A DNA stretch of 64,000 nt from assembly GCA_045648785.1 (NCBI GenBank), contig JAZROP010000020.1, positions 6,056-70,055 of the forward strand, read 5' to 3'. Below are positions 40,774-50,121 of the stretch, piece after piece (the stretch's first letter is position 1; every line of letters starts with the position of its first letter). The notes under the pieces are model-generated. The model had not been told where the DNA came from. It ran no database searches and saw only the letters and a list, made by a program, of their open reading frames with translations. The DNA is from RGIG7450 sp045648785. GTDB lineage: Bacteria > Bacillota > Clostridia > RUG12999. A program made the position numbers and the translations under genes.

Positions 40774-42603
40774 CTATATTGCGAGTCCCGAACGGAACTG
40801 GCTATTATAAAGATTGGCATAAAAGCCGTCTTTTGCAATAAGCTCATCATGACTGCCACGCTCCACAATTTCGCCTTTATCTATTACCAGGATAATATCG
40901 GCGTTGCGAATGGTACTGAGACGATGAGCGATGACAAAGTTTGTTCTGCCCTCCATCAAAGTAGTAAGAGCTTGCTGAATTTTAAGCTCTGTTCGTGTAT
41001 CAATTGACGAAGTTGCTTCGTCAAGAATTAATACGGGTGGTTTTGCAAGCATTGCCCGGGCAATTGCCAAAAGCTGACGTTGTCCCTGTGACAAATCCTG
41101 ACCATTATCTGCAAGAATTGTTTCATATCCGTTTTCAAGCTGTGAGATAAATGAATGTGCTCCGGCTTTTTTTGCGGCATCAACCACTTCCTCATCGGTG
41201 GCGGACGGTCTGCCGTATTTTATATTGTCCATAACACTTTCGGAAAACAAATATGTGTCCTGAAGAACCATGCCTATTGAGTTTCTGAGACTGTCGCGAG
41301 TTAGGTCATAAATATTTTTACCATCTATTGTGATGGTACCGCTGTCAATGTCATAAAATCTGCTGAGCAAACTTATGATTGTTGTTTTGCCTGCACCGGT
41401 TGGTCCTACAATAGCAATGGTCTGTCCCGGTGAAGCATCAAAAGTGGCATTTTTCAGAACCGGTTTACCGGAGGTATAGGAGAAGGTAACATCTTTAAGG
41501 GATATGTTGCCCTCTGGAGCATTAAGCGATATTGCGTTTTCAGAATCTGTTTCCTGAGCCTCATCAATTACTTCAAACACGCGCTCCGCACCGGCAAGTG
41601 CCGATTGCATGGTGTTTAAGAGATTTGCAATTTCGTTTATGGGGCGGGAGAAGTTTTTTGTATAAAGCAGGAAAGAGAAAATTATTCCAGTAGTTATATC
41701 CGAACCTGAAAGAATCATATATCCGCCAACAACCGCAACTATCAAATAGGTTATGTTATTGATAAGATTCATAACAGGACCCATAACACCAGACAAAGAT
41801 TGTGCAACCTGACCGCTTAACCTAAGGCGCTTGTTTATGCCACTAAAATGTTTTTTGACATACTCCTCCTGACGGAACAGGATAACGGCTTTTTGACCGG
41901 AAACCATTTCTTCTACATAACCATTTATTTCGCCGAGCTCTTTTTGCTGCTTGCGGAAGTATTTTGAGGTAAACCTCATAATGCTTCGTGTAACTATAAG
42001 CATAACAGGAACAGTTACGAGTGAGACAAGAGTTAATGATGGGCTGAGAATAAGCATTGCAATAAGAGTACCTACAATATTAATTACGCCGGATAAAAGT
42101 TGTGCAACACTTTGTGAAAGGGTCTGATTAATGTTGTCAACATCATTGGTCAGACGGCTCATTATGTCACCGCTTGATGTATTGTCAAAATATTTCAGCG
42201 GAAGCTTCTGCAAAACAGCAAATAAATCCCGACGCAGGGTTGCAGAAGTGTTTTGCGACACCTTTATCATATTTGAATGAATAAAATAAGTGCTGAGTGC
42301 CGACAAAAGATGCATTGACAGGATAAGGATACACAGTTTGCCGAGAGATGTAAGGTCAAAAAAGGCGATACATTCATCAATTGCAATGCCGTTGAGTCTT
42401 GTTGTGAGAATACTTATAATTGAAACAATGGCAGACAGAATAAAAGTTGCCAAAATGTGTAATTTATAAGATTTCATATAGCTGACAAGACGCTTTAATG
42501 TGCCTTTGGCATTTTTAAGTTTAACCTTTTCGCGGGGCATTCCCGGACCGCCGGGTCGTCCACCCGGTCTGCCGCCGGGCATTGGTCCTCTCATATTACC
42601 CAT
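40774..42603 (-). CDS. Heterodimeric ABC exporter subunit with canonical ATP site
   Basis: A 609-residue half-transporter: a Gly/Pro/Arg-rich cytoplasmic N-terminus (residues 1-25), six membrane helices and an ATPase domain. The domain has Gly-Pro-Thr-Gly-Ala-Gly-Lys-Thr-Thr, Ile-Leu-Asp-Glu-Ala-Thr-Ser with the catalytic Glu, and Ala-His-Arg. Its signature is Leu-Ser-Gln-Gly-Gln rather than LSGGQ. With the upstream subunit it would form a YfiBC/LmrCD-like multidrug or lipid exporter with one degenerate ATP site. The start overlaps the partner by 8 bp. Substrate unknown. Confidence 0.9.
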   Translation of the reverse strand: MGNMRGPMPGGRPGGRPGGPGMPREKVKLKNAKGTLKRLVSYMKSYKLHILATFILSAIVSIISILTTRLNGIAIDECIAFFDLTSLGKLCILILSMHLLSALSTYFIHSNMIKVSQNTSATLRRDLFAVLQKLPLKYFDNTSSGDIMSRLTNDVDNINQTLSQSVAQLLSGVINIVGTLIAMLILSPSLTLVSLVTVPVMLIVTRSIMRFTSKYFRKQQKELGEINGYVEEMVSGQKAVILFRQEEYVKKHFSGINKRLRLSGQVAQSLSGVMGPVMNLINNITYLIVAVVGGYMILSGSDITTGIIFSFLLYTKNFSRPINEIANLLNTMQSALAGAERVFEVIDEAQETDSENAISLNAPEGNISLKDVTFSYTSGKPVLKNATFDASPGQTIAIVGPTGAGKTTIISLLSRFYDIDSGTITIDGKNIYDLTRDSLRNSIGMVLQDTYLFSESVMDNIKYGRPSATDEEVVDAAKKAGAHSFISQLENGYETILADNGQDLSQGQRQLLAIARAMLAKPPVLILDEATSSIDTRTELKIQQALTTLMEGRTNFVIAHRLSTIRNADIILVIDKGEIVERGSHDELIAKDGFYANLYNSQFRSGLAI

Positions 42604-44323
42604 TAGCTACCGCCTCCTCTCCAAGCTGAGAAACTACAATGCTTCTGTAAATTTCATTTGATTTTAAAAGCTCCAAGTGTGTTCCAATACCGGAAATTTT
42701 TCCGTCATCCAGAACAATTATTTTGTCGCAATACATTACGCCGGAAATTCTCTGTGCGATAATAAATGTAGTGCAGTCTGTTATGTTTTCTTTAAGTGCA
42801 GTCTGCAATCTTGCTTCTGTTGCCATGTCGAGCGCACTTGAAGCATCGTCAAGAATAAGGATTTTTGGGGTTCGTACAAGTGAACGGGCTATTGAAAGTC
42901 GTTGCTTTTGTCCGCCCGAAAAATTCTTGCCGCGCTGTTCAACAGGGGATAAAATTCCGTCAGGAAGAGCGTTAACAAATTCCGACGCTTGTGCAATATC
43001 AAGAGCAGTGTGAAAATCTTCGTCTGAGGCACTTTGTTTGCCCTGGAGCAGATTTTCTTTTATAGTTCCTGAAAAGAGAATACTTTCCTGTAAGACAACG
43101 CTTGTATTATCACGCAGAGCATCAGTTTTGAGATTGCGCACATCTCTGCCGCCGATAAGTATTTCTCCGCGGGAAACATCATAAAGACGGGGGATAAGCA
43201 TAGCAAGAGTACTCTTGCCCGAACCGGTTGAACCAATTATACCAACTGTTTCCCCGGCTTTTATTTTAAAAGAAATATCCTCAAGAACCCATTGTCCTGA
43301 ATTGTGATATCTGAAATATACATTTTTAAATTCAACATCGTGATTGCCAAAATCTAAAGCGTTAGATGAATCGATAATAGAGGGAGAGGTTTCAAAAACC
43401 TCGTTGATGCGGTCTGCTGAAACCTTTGCACGGGAGAAGTTTATAAACAACATAACAGACATGGTAAGAGAAAACATTATCTGAGTAAGATAATTTATAA
43501 ACGCCATAATTTCACCCGTCTGTATGTCACCGACGGTGAACATTCTGCCGCCAAACCATAAAACAGCAACAACGGAAAATTGCATGATGATATTTACTAT
43601 AGGCCACATTAGAATGGTTATCATCTGCGATTTTATACTTATGGATTTGAGGTTTTCGTTGGCATTTTTGAAGCGGTTTGTTTCCTGGTGGTGTCCCACA
43701 AATGCTTTAACAACCTTTACGCCCAAAAGATTTTCGCGCATTACAGTGTTAACCCTGTCTATACTTTTCTGCAAAACGGAAAAAAGAGGGAAAGAACGGG
43801 AAATAACAAAGAAAACGGTTACAACAATCATCGGCACCATAAAAATAAAAAGTGTAGAAAGCCGCGGACTTAGCCTTATTGCCATAATAACACCGCCTAC
43901 AAACAAAAGAGGTGAGCGCACCATTATGCGGAGTGACATGAGTACCATATGCTGCATCTGTGTAACATCGTTGGTCACTCTTGTAATAAGCGATGATGTT
44001 TTGAGTTTATCTATTTCCGCAAAGGAAAATTTTTGTATTTTTGCAAAAAGACTTGCTCTTAGCTCGGCAGCAAACCTTGTTGAAGCAATGGAAGAAAAAA
44101 CGGTACATAAAATTCCTCCAATCATACCAAAGAATGAATAGAGGAGCATTTTTCCGCCAGTGGATAAAACATAGTTTAAATCGCCATTTGCAATTCCAAC
44201 ATCTATAATATCTGCCATAAGTGTAGGTTGCTGAAGATCCATTGTTGCCTCAAGCATCATACAAAGTGGTGCAAGAAGTGCAAAGATCCAACATTTTTTT
44301 AAATATTTAAGTAGCTTTATCAA
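42596..44323 (-). CDS. Heterodimeric ABC exporter subunit with degenerate ATP site
   Basis: A 575-residue half-transporter with six membrane helices and an ATPase domain (Gly-Ser-Thr-Gly-Ser-Gly-Lys-Ser-Thr, Phe-Ser-Gly-Gly-Gln-Lys-Gln). The catalytic Glu after Walker B is Asp (Leu-Asp-Asp-Ala-Ser-Ser) and the switch His is Gln (Ala-Gln-Arg). These are the known marks of the inactive site in heterodimeric exporters such as TM287/288 and LmrCD. It lies 1 bp after a MarR gene, which should control it. Confidence 0.9.
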   Translation of the reverse strand: MIKLLKYLKKCWIFALLAPLCMMLEATMDLQQPTLMADIIDVGIANGDLNYVLSTGGKMLLYSFFGMIGGILCTVFSSIASTRFAAELRASLFAKIQKFSFAEIDKLKTSSLITRVTNDVTQMQHMVLMSLRIMVRSPLLFVGGVIMAIRLSPRLSTLFIFMVPMIVVTVFFVISRSFPLFSVLQKSIDRVNTVMRENLLGVKVVKAFVGHHQETNRFKNANENLKSISIKSQMITILMWPIVNIIMQFSVVAVLWFGGRMFTVGDIQTGEIMAFINYLTQIMFSLTMSVMLFINFSRAKVSADRINEVFETSPSIIDSSNALDFGNHDVEFKNVYFRYHNSGQWVLEDISFKIKAGETVGIIGSTGSGKSTLAMLIPRLYDVSRGEILIGGRDVRNLKTDALRDNTSVVLQESILFSGTIKENLLQGKQSASDEDFHTALDIAQASEFVNALPDGILSPVEQRGKNFSGGQKQRLSIARSLVRTPKILILDDASSALDMATEARLQTALKENITDCTTFIIAQRISGVMYCDKIIVLDDGKISGIGTHLELLKSNEIYRSIVVSQLGEEAVANG

Positions 44324-44324
44324 T

Positions 44325-44765
44325 TTATATTTCCCCCCTTATAATATCAATATCGTCTGAAATATGTTCTAGACATTTAATAAAATTTTCTTTTTCTTCA
44401 GGCGGGAGCTTTGATAAAAGAAAATCTATGCGGCAAACTGTTGCCCCATGAATTTTCATAGCAGCTTCTTTACCTTTATCAGTTGTTTCAAGGTAAATAA
44501 TGCGCCTGTCTGTGTTGCATCGCTTACGCTCTATAAGCCCAAGTTCTTCAAGTCCGTCGGCAACCTGAGTAAAGGAGCCTTTTGCCAGTGCAAATTTTTC
44601 GCTGACATGGTTCATGGGTACGGGACCTTCAAAGGCGATGTACATAAGTACACCTCTTTGAGTTTTTCCCAGTTCATACTCAAGCTCAACATCAACACCG
44701 GAAAAAATAAGCTTTCTGAAAGCTTGAATTTTACGGAGCAGAACAAGAATCTGATTATCTCTCAT
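44325..44765 (-). CDS. MarR-family repressor of the ABC exporter operon
   Basis: A 146-residue winged-helix regulator. The DNA-binding part includes Gly-Val-Leu-Met-Tyr-Ile-Ala, Ala-Lys-Gly-Ser-Phe-Thr-Gln-Val-Ala-Asp-Gly-Leu-Glu and the wing Cys-Asn-Thr-Asp-Arg-Arg-Ile-Ile. MarR proteins beside exporters usually sense the exported drug or lipid. ATG 44765 is chosen because GAGGTG lies just upstream; an in-frame ATG at 44777 overlaps that site and has none of its own. An inverted repeat beside the promoter is the likely autoregulatory site. Confidence 0.9.
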   Translation of the reverse strand: MRDNQILVLLRKIQAFRKLIFSGVDVELEYELGKTQRGVLMYIAFEGPVPMNHVSEKFALAKGSFTQVADGLEELGLIERKRCNTDRRIIYLETTDKGKEAAMKIHGATVCRIDFLLSKLPPEEKENFIKCLEHISDDIDIIRGEI

Positions 44766-44782
44766 ATTACACCTCATATAAA

Positions 44783-44798
44783 AGTTCGTTTGCTAACT
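44783..44798. promoter_or_regulatory. Candidate MarR operator
   Basis: AGTTCGTTTGCTAACT is an imperfect dyad (AGTT...AACT arms, one mismatched pair plus a wobble-type pair in the core). It directly abuts the -10 of the repressor-exporter operon over the expected transcription start. Confidence 0.6.
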
Positions 44799-44827
44799 AT
44801 TATAAACCGAATTATATTGCGTGTCAA
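44799..44827 (-). promoter_or_regulatory. Consensus promoter of the MarR-ABC exporter operon
   Basis: On the minus strand TTGACA (44827-44822), a 17-bp spacer and TATAAT (44804-44799). Confidence 0.9.
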
Positions 44828-44843
44828 CAGATTTCACAAAATA

Positions 44844-44873
44844 TTCATAAAAAAAGTGTGCGGGACATAGACT
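44844..44873 (+). promoter_or_regulatory. Candidate sigma-E (mother-cell) promoter of spoIVA
   Basis: TTCATAAA (44844-44851), a 14-bp spacer and CATAGACT (44866-44873), close to the sigma-E pattern of a CATA-containing -35 and a CATACANT -10. It lies 40 bp before the spoIVA start; spoIVA is a known sigma-E gene in Bacillus. Confidence 0.55.
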
Positions 44874-44912
44874 TTACAAAGTACAAGTTTACAGGGGGAA
44901 GGGATGGAGTAA

Positions 44913-46382
44913 ATGGATAATATTTATAAGGATATTGCACAAAGGACGCAAGGAGATATATACATAGGTGTAGTAGGGCCTGTAAGAACAGGAAAATCAA
45001 CATTTATAAAAAGGTTTATGGATACAAAGGTGCTACCTAATATTGACAATAGCTACAAGCGTGACAGGGCAAGGGATGAACTGCCACAAAGTGCTTCTGG
45101 AAGAACAATTATGACCACAGAGCCAAAGTTTGTTCCAAACGAGGCGGTAAACATCAAAATTAACGACGCAGATTGCAATGTGAGAATGGTGGACTGTGTT
45201 GGATATATGGTGAGAGGTGCACTGGGCTCTGAGGAGGAAGGAGCTGCCCGTATGGTACAGACCCCTTGGGGGGATGAGCCAATGCCTTTTGATGAGGCAG
45301 CAGAAATCGGGACTGAAAAGGTTATAAATGACCATTCCACAATAGGTATTGTTGTTACAACCGATGGAAGTATAACGGAAATTCCGAGGGAAAATTATGT
45401 TGAGGCAGAGGAAAGAGTTATAGAGGAACTGAAAAAAATAAATAAACCATTTGCAGTGCTTTTAAACTCAGTTAATCCTGACGGAACACAGGCAAAACAA
45501 CTGCAGAAAAGTCTGGAGGAGAAGTATCAGGTTCCTGTTATATGTGTCTCCTGTGCACAGCTTGATGAGAATGATATTGAGTCAATTTTAACTACAGTGC
45601 TTTATGAATTTCCTCTTACTGAAATAGGAATAAATCTGCCAGGTTGGCTGGATGCACTTGAATGGTCTCATCCGCTGAAAAATAACATTTTCACCTCTGT
45701 GAGAGATACACTTACTGATGTGAGAAAAATAAGTGATGCAAAAAAGAAAATATGTCAGCTTAAAGAACTTGAGTATGCTGACGATGTAAAGACACTTAAA
45801 ACCGACCTTGGCAGAGGGGTAATTAATATTGAAATATCAACTCCTGAGCCACTGTTTTATGAGGTTTTAAGTAAGACAACCGGTCTTGATATAGCGGATG
45901 ATGAAAAGCTTATGAAACTGCTTATAGAACTTAAGGAAATAAAGAAAAAATATGATAAAATTGAGTATGCATTAAAGGAAGTTGATGCAAAAGGTTACGG
46001 AATTGTCTATCCGTCGATAGACGAGCTAAGACTTGAAGAGCCGGAAATTGTAAAGCAGGGAAGCAGATATGGTGTGCGCCTCCGGGCGGCAGCTCCGTCG
46101 CTGCACCTTATAAAAGCTGAAATAGAAACAGAAGTAAGTCCCATTGTTGGTACAGAAAAACAAAGTGAGGAACTTGTCCATTCACTTGTGGATGAGTTTG
46201 AAAATGAACCACAGAAGATATGGGAGTCAAATATTTTTGGAAAATCATTGCATGAACTTGTAAATGACGGGCTTCATACTAAGCTTTCGCGTATGCCCGA
46301 CGAATCCAGGTTCAAAATTCAGGAAACCTTACAGAAGATTATAAATGAGGGCAGCGGAGGACTTATCTGCATTATATTATAA
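44913..46382 (+). CDS. spoIVA: Stage IV sporulation protein A, spore coat ATPase
   Basis: A 489-residue coat morphogenetic ATPase that polymerises on the outer forespore membrane and anchors the coat basement layer. It opens with the family-specific Asp-Ile-Ala-Gln-Arg-Thr-Gln-Gly-Asp-Ile-Tyr, carries Walker A Gly22-Pro-Val-Arg-Thr-Gly-Lys-Ser-Thr30, and ends in a Leu-Ile-Cys-Ile-Ile-Leu tail typical of the C-terminal membrane or coat contact. Length matches the 492 residues of Bacillus SpoIVA. It is strong evidence that the organism forms endospores. It is monocistronic, with a candidate sigma-E promoter. Confidence 0.96.
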   Translation: MDNIYKDIAQRTQGDIYIGVVGPVRTGKSTFIKRFMDTKVLPNIDNSYKRDRARDELPQSASGRTIMTTEPKFVPNEAVNIKINDADCNVRMVDCVGYMVRGALGSEEEGAARMVQTPWGDEPMPFDEAAEIGTEKVINDHSTIGIVVTTDGSITEIPRENYVEAEERVIEELKKINKPFAVLLNSVNPDGTQAKQLQKSLEEKYQVPVICVSCAQLDENDIESILTTVLYEFPLTEIGINLPGWLDALEWSHPLKNNIFTSVRDTLTDVRKISDAKKKICQLKELEYADDVKTLKTDLGRGVINIEISTPEPLFYEVLSKTTGLDIADDEKLMKLLIELKEIKKKYDKIEYALKEVDAKGYGIVYPSIDELRLEEPEIVKQGSRYGVRLRAAAPSLHLIKAEIETEVSPIVGTEKQSEELVHSLVDEFENEPQKIWESNIFGKSLHELVNDGLHTKLSRMPDESRFKIQETLQKIINEGSGGLICIIL

Positions 46383-46385
46383 ATT

Positions 46386-46421
46386 AAAAACCCGCAGAAA
46401 AACAATTTTCTGCGGGTTTTT
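46386..46421 (+). terminator. Bidirectional terminator between spoIVA and purL
   Basis: A perfect 16-bp U-flanked stem: AAAAACCCGCAGAAAA (46386-46401) with its complement at 46406-46421 and a 4-nt loop. It closes spoIVA and the opposing purine operon. Confidence 0.95.
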
Positions 46422-46424
46422 AAT

Positions 46425-49400
46425 TTATTTATAATATTTTACTGCCGAGGTGAAGATATTCATTTCATATTCGCCCTCAACATTCTTGTAAAGACCTGAG
46501 CCAATACGCTCTGAATGTCCCATTTTACCAAATACTCTGCCGTCGGGTGAAGTGATGCCTTCGATAGCATAGTCTGAGCCGTTGGGGTTAAAGCGAATAT
46601 CGGATGTGGGGTTGCCGTCAAGGTCAACATACTGAGTAGCAACCTGACCATTTTCCGCTAACTTCTTAATGAGTTCTTCCGAAGCAATAAATCTGCCCTC
46701 CCCGTGAGAAATGGGCACAGTGTAGATTTCGCCAGGCTGAGTCATAGAAAGCCAGGGAGATTTGTTTGATACAACTTTTGTGCGAACAAGTCTTGATTGG
46801 TGTCGCCCAATTACATTATATGTAAGAGTCGGACAGTTTTCGTCAGTGTCAATGATTTCGCCAAAAGGAACAAGACCAAGCTTTATAAGTGCCTGGAAAC
46901 CATTACAGATTCCACACATTAAACCGTCACGGTTTTTGAGAAGGTTGTGAACTTCTTCTTTAACGATAGCGTTGCGGAAGAAAGCTGTGATAAATTTGCC
47001 CGAACCATCAGGCTCGTCACCACCCGAGAAACCTCCCGGAATGAATATCATTTGTGCCTGCTTAACTCTTTCAGCAAAGTATTTTACAGAATTGTCAATA
47101 CCTGCTGCAGAAAGGTTGTTGATAACAATAATTTCAGCTTCACCGCCAGCTCTTTCAACTGCCTTTGCCGAATCGTATTCGCAGTTTGTACCCGGGAATA
47201 CAGGGATAAGTACTTTAGGTGTAGCCACTTTTATGGTTGAAACTTGTTTTCCATACGCAGGCTTTGTTAGGTCAGGGATATTTTCCTTGCCGCCCGCTAC
47301 ATTATTGCAGGTGAAGACTGGTTCAAGCTTGTCTTCATAAATTTTGAGAAGTTCAGCAAGACAGAGGTTTTCTCCGCCCAGGCTAATAGCCGCTTTTTCG
47401 GTTGTTTTACCGAGCAGTGTGCCAACATTTGCATCGCCTGAAAGTTCAAGGATGAACGCGCCGTAGTTATAACCGAAGATTTCTTCTTTTGTAACATCAG
47501 CAAATTCAAAACCGATGTTGTTACCGAATGCCATCTTCATTACAGCTTCAGCTACGCCGCCAATTCCGGGGGTGTAAGCCGATTTAACCTTGCCTTCGCG
47601 AACAAGTTTTGCAACTGTGTCATAAAGTGCCATTTCCGAATCTGCCACTGGCAGACCGTTTTTGTCATATTCGGGTTTAAGTAAAACTACATTATTTCCT
47701 GCCGACTTAAATTCTGGGGAGATAATGTTCTTTGTTTTATCTGTTGTAACTGCAAAGGAAACGAGTGTGGGGGGAACATCAATGTTCTCAAAAGAGCCAC
47801 TCATGGAGTCTTTGCCGCCGATTGCTGCGATAGAGTAATCCATTTGTGCACAAAAAGCACCAAGGAGAGCTGAAAGCGGTTTACCCCAGCGTTTGCCGTC
47901 TTTAAGCGGTTTTTCAAAATATTCCTGGAAAGTCAGGTAAACATCATTAAAATCCGCACCGGTTGCAATCAGCTTGGAAACAGATTCAACAACTGCAAGA
48001 TATGCACTGTGATAAGGGCTTTTTTCAGCAATAAACGGGTTATAACCCCAAGCCATAAGTGAACAGGTATCTGTGTCACCTTTTTCAAGGGAAACCTTGT
48101 TAACCATTGCCTGAGAGGGGGTAAGCTGATATTTACCACCGAAAGGCATGAGCACAGAGCCTGCTCCGATTGTGGAGTCAAAACGCTCGGAAAGTCCGCG
48201 TTTTGAACAGATGTTAAGGTCGGATGCAAGTGCTTTCATTCCGTCTGTGAATGAATCAGGGATTTCCTTTGCAAATGACTCAGGAACAGCAGGAGCAATG
48301 TCAATATGCTTTTCAGCACCATTGGAATTTAAAAATTCTCTTGAAATGTTACAGATAGCCTTGCCGTTCCAGTTCATAACAAGACGAGGCTCTGCAGTAA
48401 CTTTTGCAACGATTGTTGCTTCAAGGTTTTCACTGTTTGCAAGCTCTATAAATCTTTCGGCATCCTCGGGAGCAACGGCAACAGCCATTCTTTCCTGAGA
48501 TTCACTTATAGCAAGTTCTGTGCCGTCAAGACCGTCATATTTTTTGGGAACTGCATTAAGGTTTATTTCAAGACCGTCAGCAAGCTCGCCGATAGCAACG
48601 GACACACCGCCGGCACCGAAGTCGTTACAGCGTTTTATAAGCTGAGAAGCTTCTTTGTTGCGGAAAAGTCTCTGGAGCTTTCTTTCTTCGGGAGCATTAC
48701 CTTTTTGAACTTCTGCACCGCAGGACTCAAGAGATTCGAGTGTGTGGGATTTTGAAGAACCTGTTGCACCGCCGCAGCCGTCACGGCCTGTTCTGCCGCC
48801 AAGGAGAATAATAACATCTCCGGGAGCAGGTCTTTCTCTGCGAACATTTTCTTGAGGAGCTGCACCTACAACCGCACCAATTTCCATTCTCTTTGCAACA
48901 TATCCGTCGTGGTAAATTTCATCTACCTGACCGGTTGCAAGACCAATCTGGTTACCATAAGAACTGTAGCCTGCCGCCGCAGTTGTAACAATTTTTCTCT
49001 GGGGAAGTTTACCGGGGATTGTTTCTTCAAGCGGCTTTAAGGGGTCTGCCGCGCCCGTTACACGCATAGCACCATATACATAGCTTCTGCCTGAAAGCGG
49101 GTCACGGATTGCACCGCCGATACAAGTAGCCGCACCACCAAAAGGCTCAATTTCTGTGGGGTGGTTATGAGTTTCGTTTTTGAAAAGCAGCAGCCAATCC
49201 TGATCATCGCCATCTACATTGACGGTCATTTTAACTGTGCAGGCATTGATTTCTTCAGATTCGTCAAGCTTATCAAGCTTGCCTGTTTTTTTCAGATATT
49301 TTGCGGCAATTGTACCAATATCCATAAGATTTATGGGTTTTGTTCTGCCAATATCCTGACGGGTTTTAATATATCTGTCATATGCGTTTTGAAGAAGCTT

Positions 49401-50117
49401 ATCTTCAAATTTAACGCTGTCGATGGTTGTTAAAAATGTTGTGTGACGGCAATGATCCGACCAGTATGTATCAATCATACGAATTTCAGTGATTGTGGGA
49501 TTACGGTTTTCAGAAATAAAATACTGCTGGCAGAATTTTATATCGTCAAGATCCATTGCAAGTCCTAAAGTTTTAACAAAATCTGCAAGCTCCTTTTCGT
49601 CAAGAGAGGTAAAGCCGTCAAGTGTTTCAACTGATTCGGGAATTTCATAGCTTGCTTTAAGTGTTGAGAAAGTTTCGAGGGTTGCTTCTCTGCTTTCCAC
49701 AGGGTTAATAACATATTTTTTTATAGCATCAACATCTTTGGAGGAGAGATTTCCGCTTAAAACAAAAACCTTTGCGGTGCGAACAGTAGGTCTGTCACCA
49801 CAGGAAATAATCTGAATACACTGCGAAGCAGAGTCTGCTCTCTGGTCAAACTGACCGGGGAGATATTCTGTTGCAAACACCACTGCTCCGTCCACACTGG
49901 GCATTTCTGTTGAAATAATGTCAAGCTGAGGCTCAGAGAAAACAGCTGTGCAAGCATAATCAAACAAATCTTTTTCAATGTTTTCAACATCATATCTGTT
50001 AATTATGCGCAAGTCGGTCAGTTCTTTTATTCCAAGCAGGGACACAATATCATTTTTTAAAGCTCTTGCTTCGTGAGCAAGCTCTTTTTTCTTTTCTACA
50101 TAAATTCTATATACCAT
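46425..50117 (-). CDS. purL: Phosphoribosylformylglycinamidine synthase, single-chain
   Basis: A 1230-residue FGAM synthase (FGAR + Gln + ATP to FGAM), purine step 4. An N-terminal PurS-like part is followed by two AIRS-type halves (Asn-His-Pro-Thr-Glu-Ile-Glu-Pro-Phe-Gly-Gly-Ala near residue 310) and a C-terminal class I glutaminase with nucleophile Cys in Cys-Gly-Ile-Cys-Asn-Gly-Phe-Gln and a Ser-His-Gly-Glu-Gly motif. This is the clostridial long form, not the split Bacillus PurSQL. ATG 50117 follows AAAGGAT, 4 bp after purD. It is the last gene of the operon. Confidence 0.94.
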   Translation of the reverse strand: MVYRIYVEKKKELAHEARALKNDIVSLLGIKELTDLRIINRYDVENIEKDLFDYACTAVFSEPQLDIISTEMPSVDGAVVFATEYLPGQFDQRADSASQCIQIISCGDRPTVRTAKVFVLSGNLSSKDVDAIKKYVINPVESREATLETFSTLKASYEIPESVETLDGFTSLDEKELADFVKTLGLAMDLDDIKFCQQYFISENRNPTITEIRMIDTYWSDHCRHTTFLTTIDSVKFEDKLLQNAYDRYIKTRQDIGRTKPINLMDIGTIAAKYLKKTGKLDKLDESEEINACTVKMTVNVDGDDQDWLLLFKNETHNHPTEIEPFGGAATCIGGAIRDPLSGRSYVYGAMRVTGAADPLKPLEETIPGKLPQRKIVTTAAAGYSSYGNQIGLATGQVDEIYHDGYVAKRMEIGAVVGAAPQENVRRERPAPGDVIILLGGRTGRDGCGGATGSSKSHTLESLESCGAEVQKGNAPEERKLQRLFRNKEASQLIKRCNDFGAGGVSVAIGELADGLEINLNAVPKKYDGLDGTELAISESQERMAVAVAPEDAERFIELANSENLEATIVAKVTAEPRLVMNWNGKAICNISREFLNSNGAEKHIDIAPAVPESFAKEIPDSFTDGMKALASDLNICSKRGLSERFDSTIGAGSVLMPFGGKYQLTPSQAMVNKVSLEKGDTDTCSLMAWGYNPFIAEKSPYHSAYLAVVESVSKLIATGADFNDVYLTFQEYFEKPLKDGKRWGKPLSALLGAFCAQMDYSIAAIGGKDSMSGSFENIDVPPTLVSFAVTTDKTKNIISPEFKSAGNNVVLLKPEYDKNGLPVADSEMALYDTVAKLVREGKVKSAYTPGIGGVAEAVMKMAFGNNIGFEFADVTKEEIFGYNYGAFILELSGDANVGTLLGKTTEKAAISLGGENLCLAELLKIYEDKLEPVFTCNNVAGGKENIPDLTKPAYGKQVSTIKVATPKVLIPVFPGTNCEYDSAKAVERAGGEAEIIVINNLSAAGIDNSVKYFAERVKQAQMIFIPGGFSGGDEPDGSGKFITAFFRNAIVKEEVHNLLKNRDGLMCGICNGFQALIKLGLVPFGEIIDTDENCPTLTYNVIGRHQSRLVRTKVVSNKSPWLSMTQPGEIYTVPISHGEGRFIASEELIKKLAENGQVATQYVDLDGNPTSDIRFNPNGSDYAIEGITSPDGRVFGKMGHSERIGSGLYKNVEGEYEMNIFTSAVKYYK

Positions 50118-50121
50118 AATC

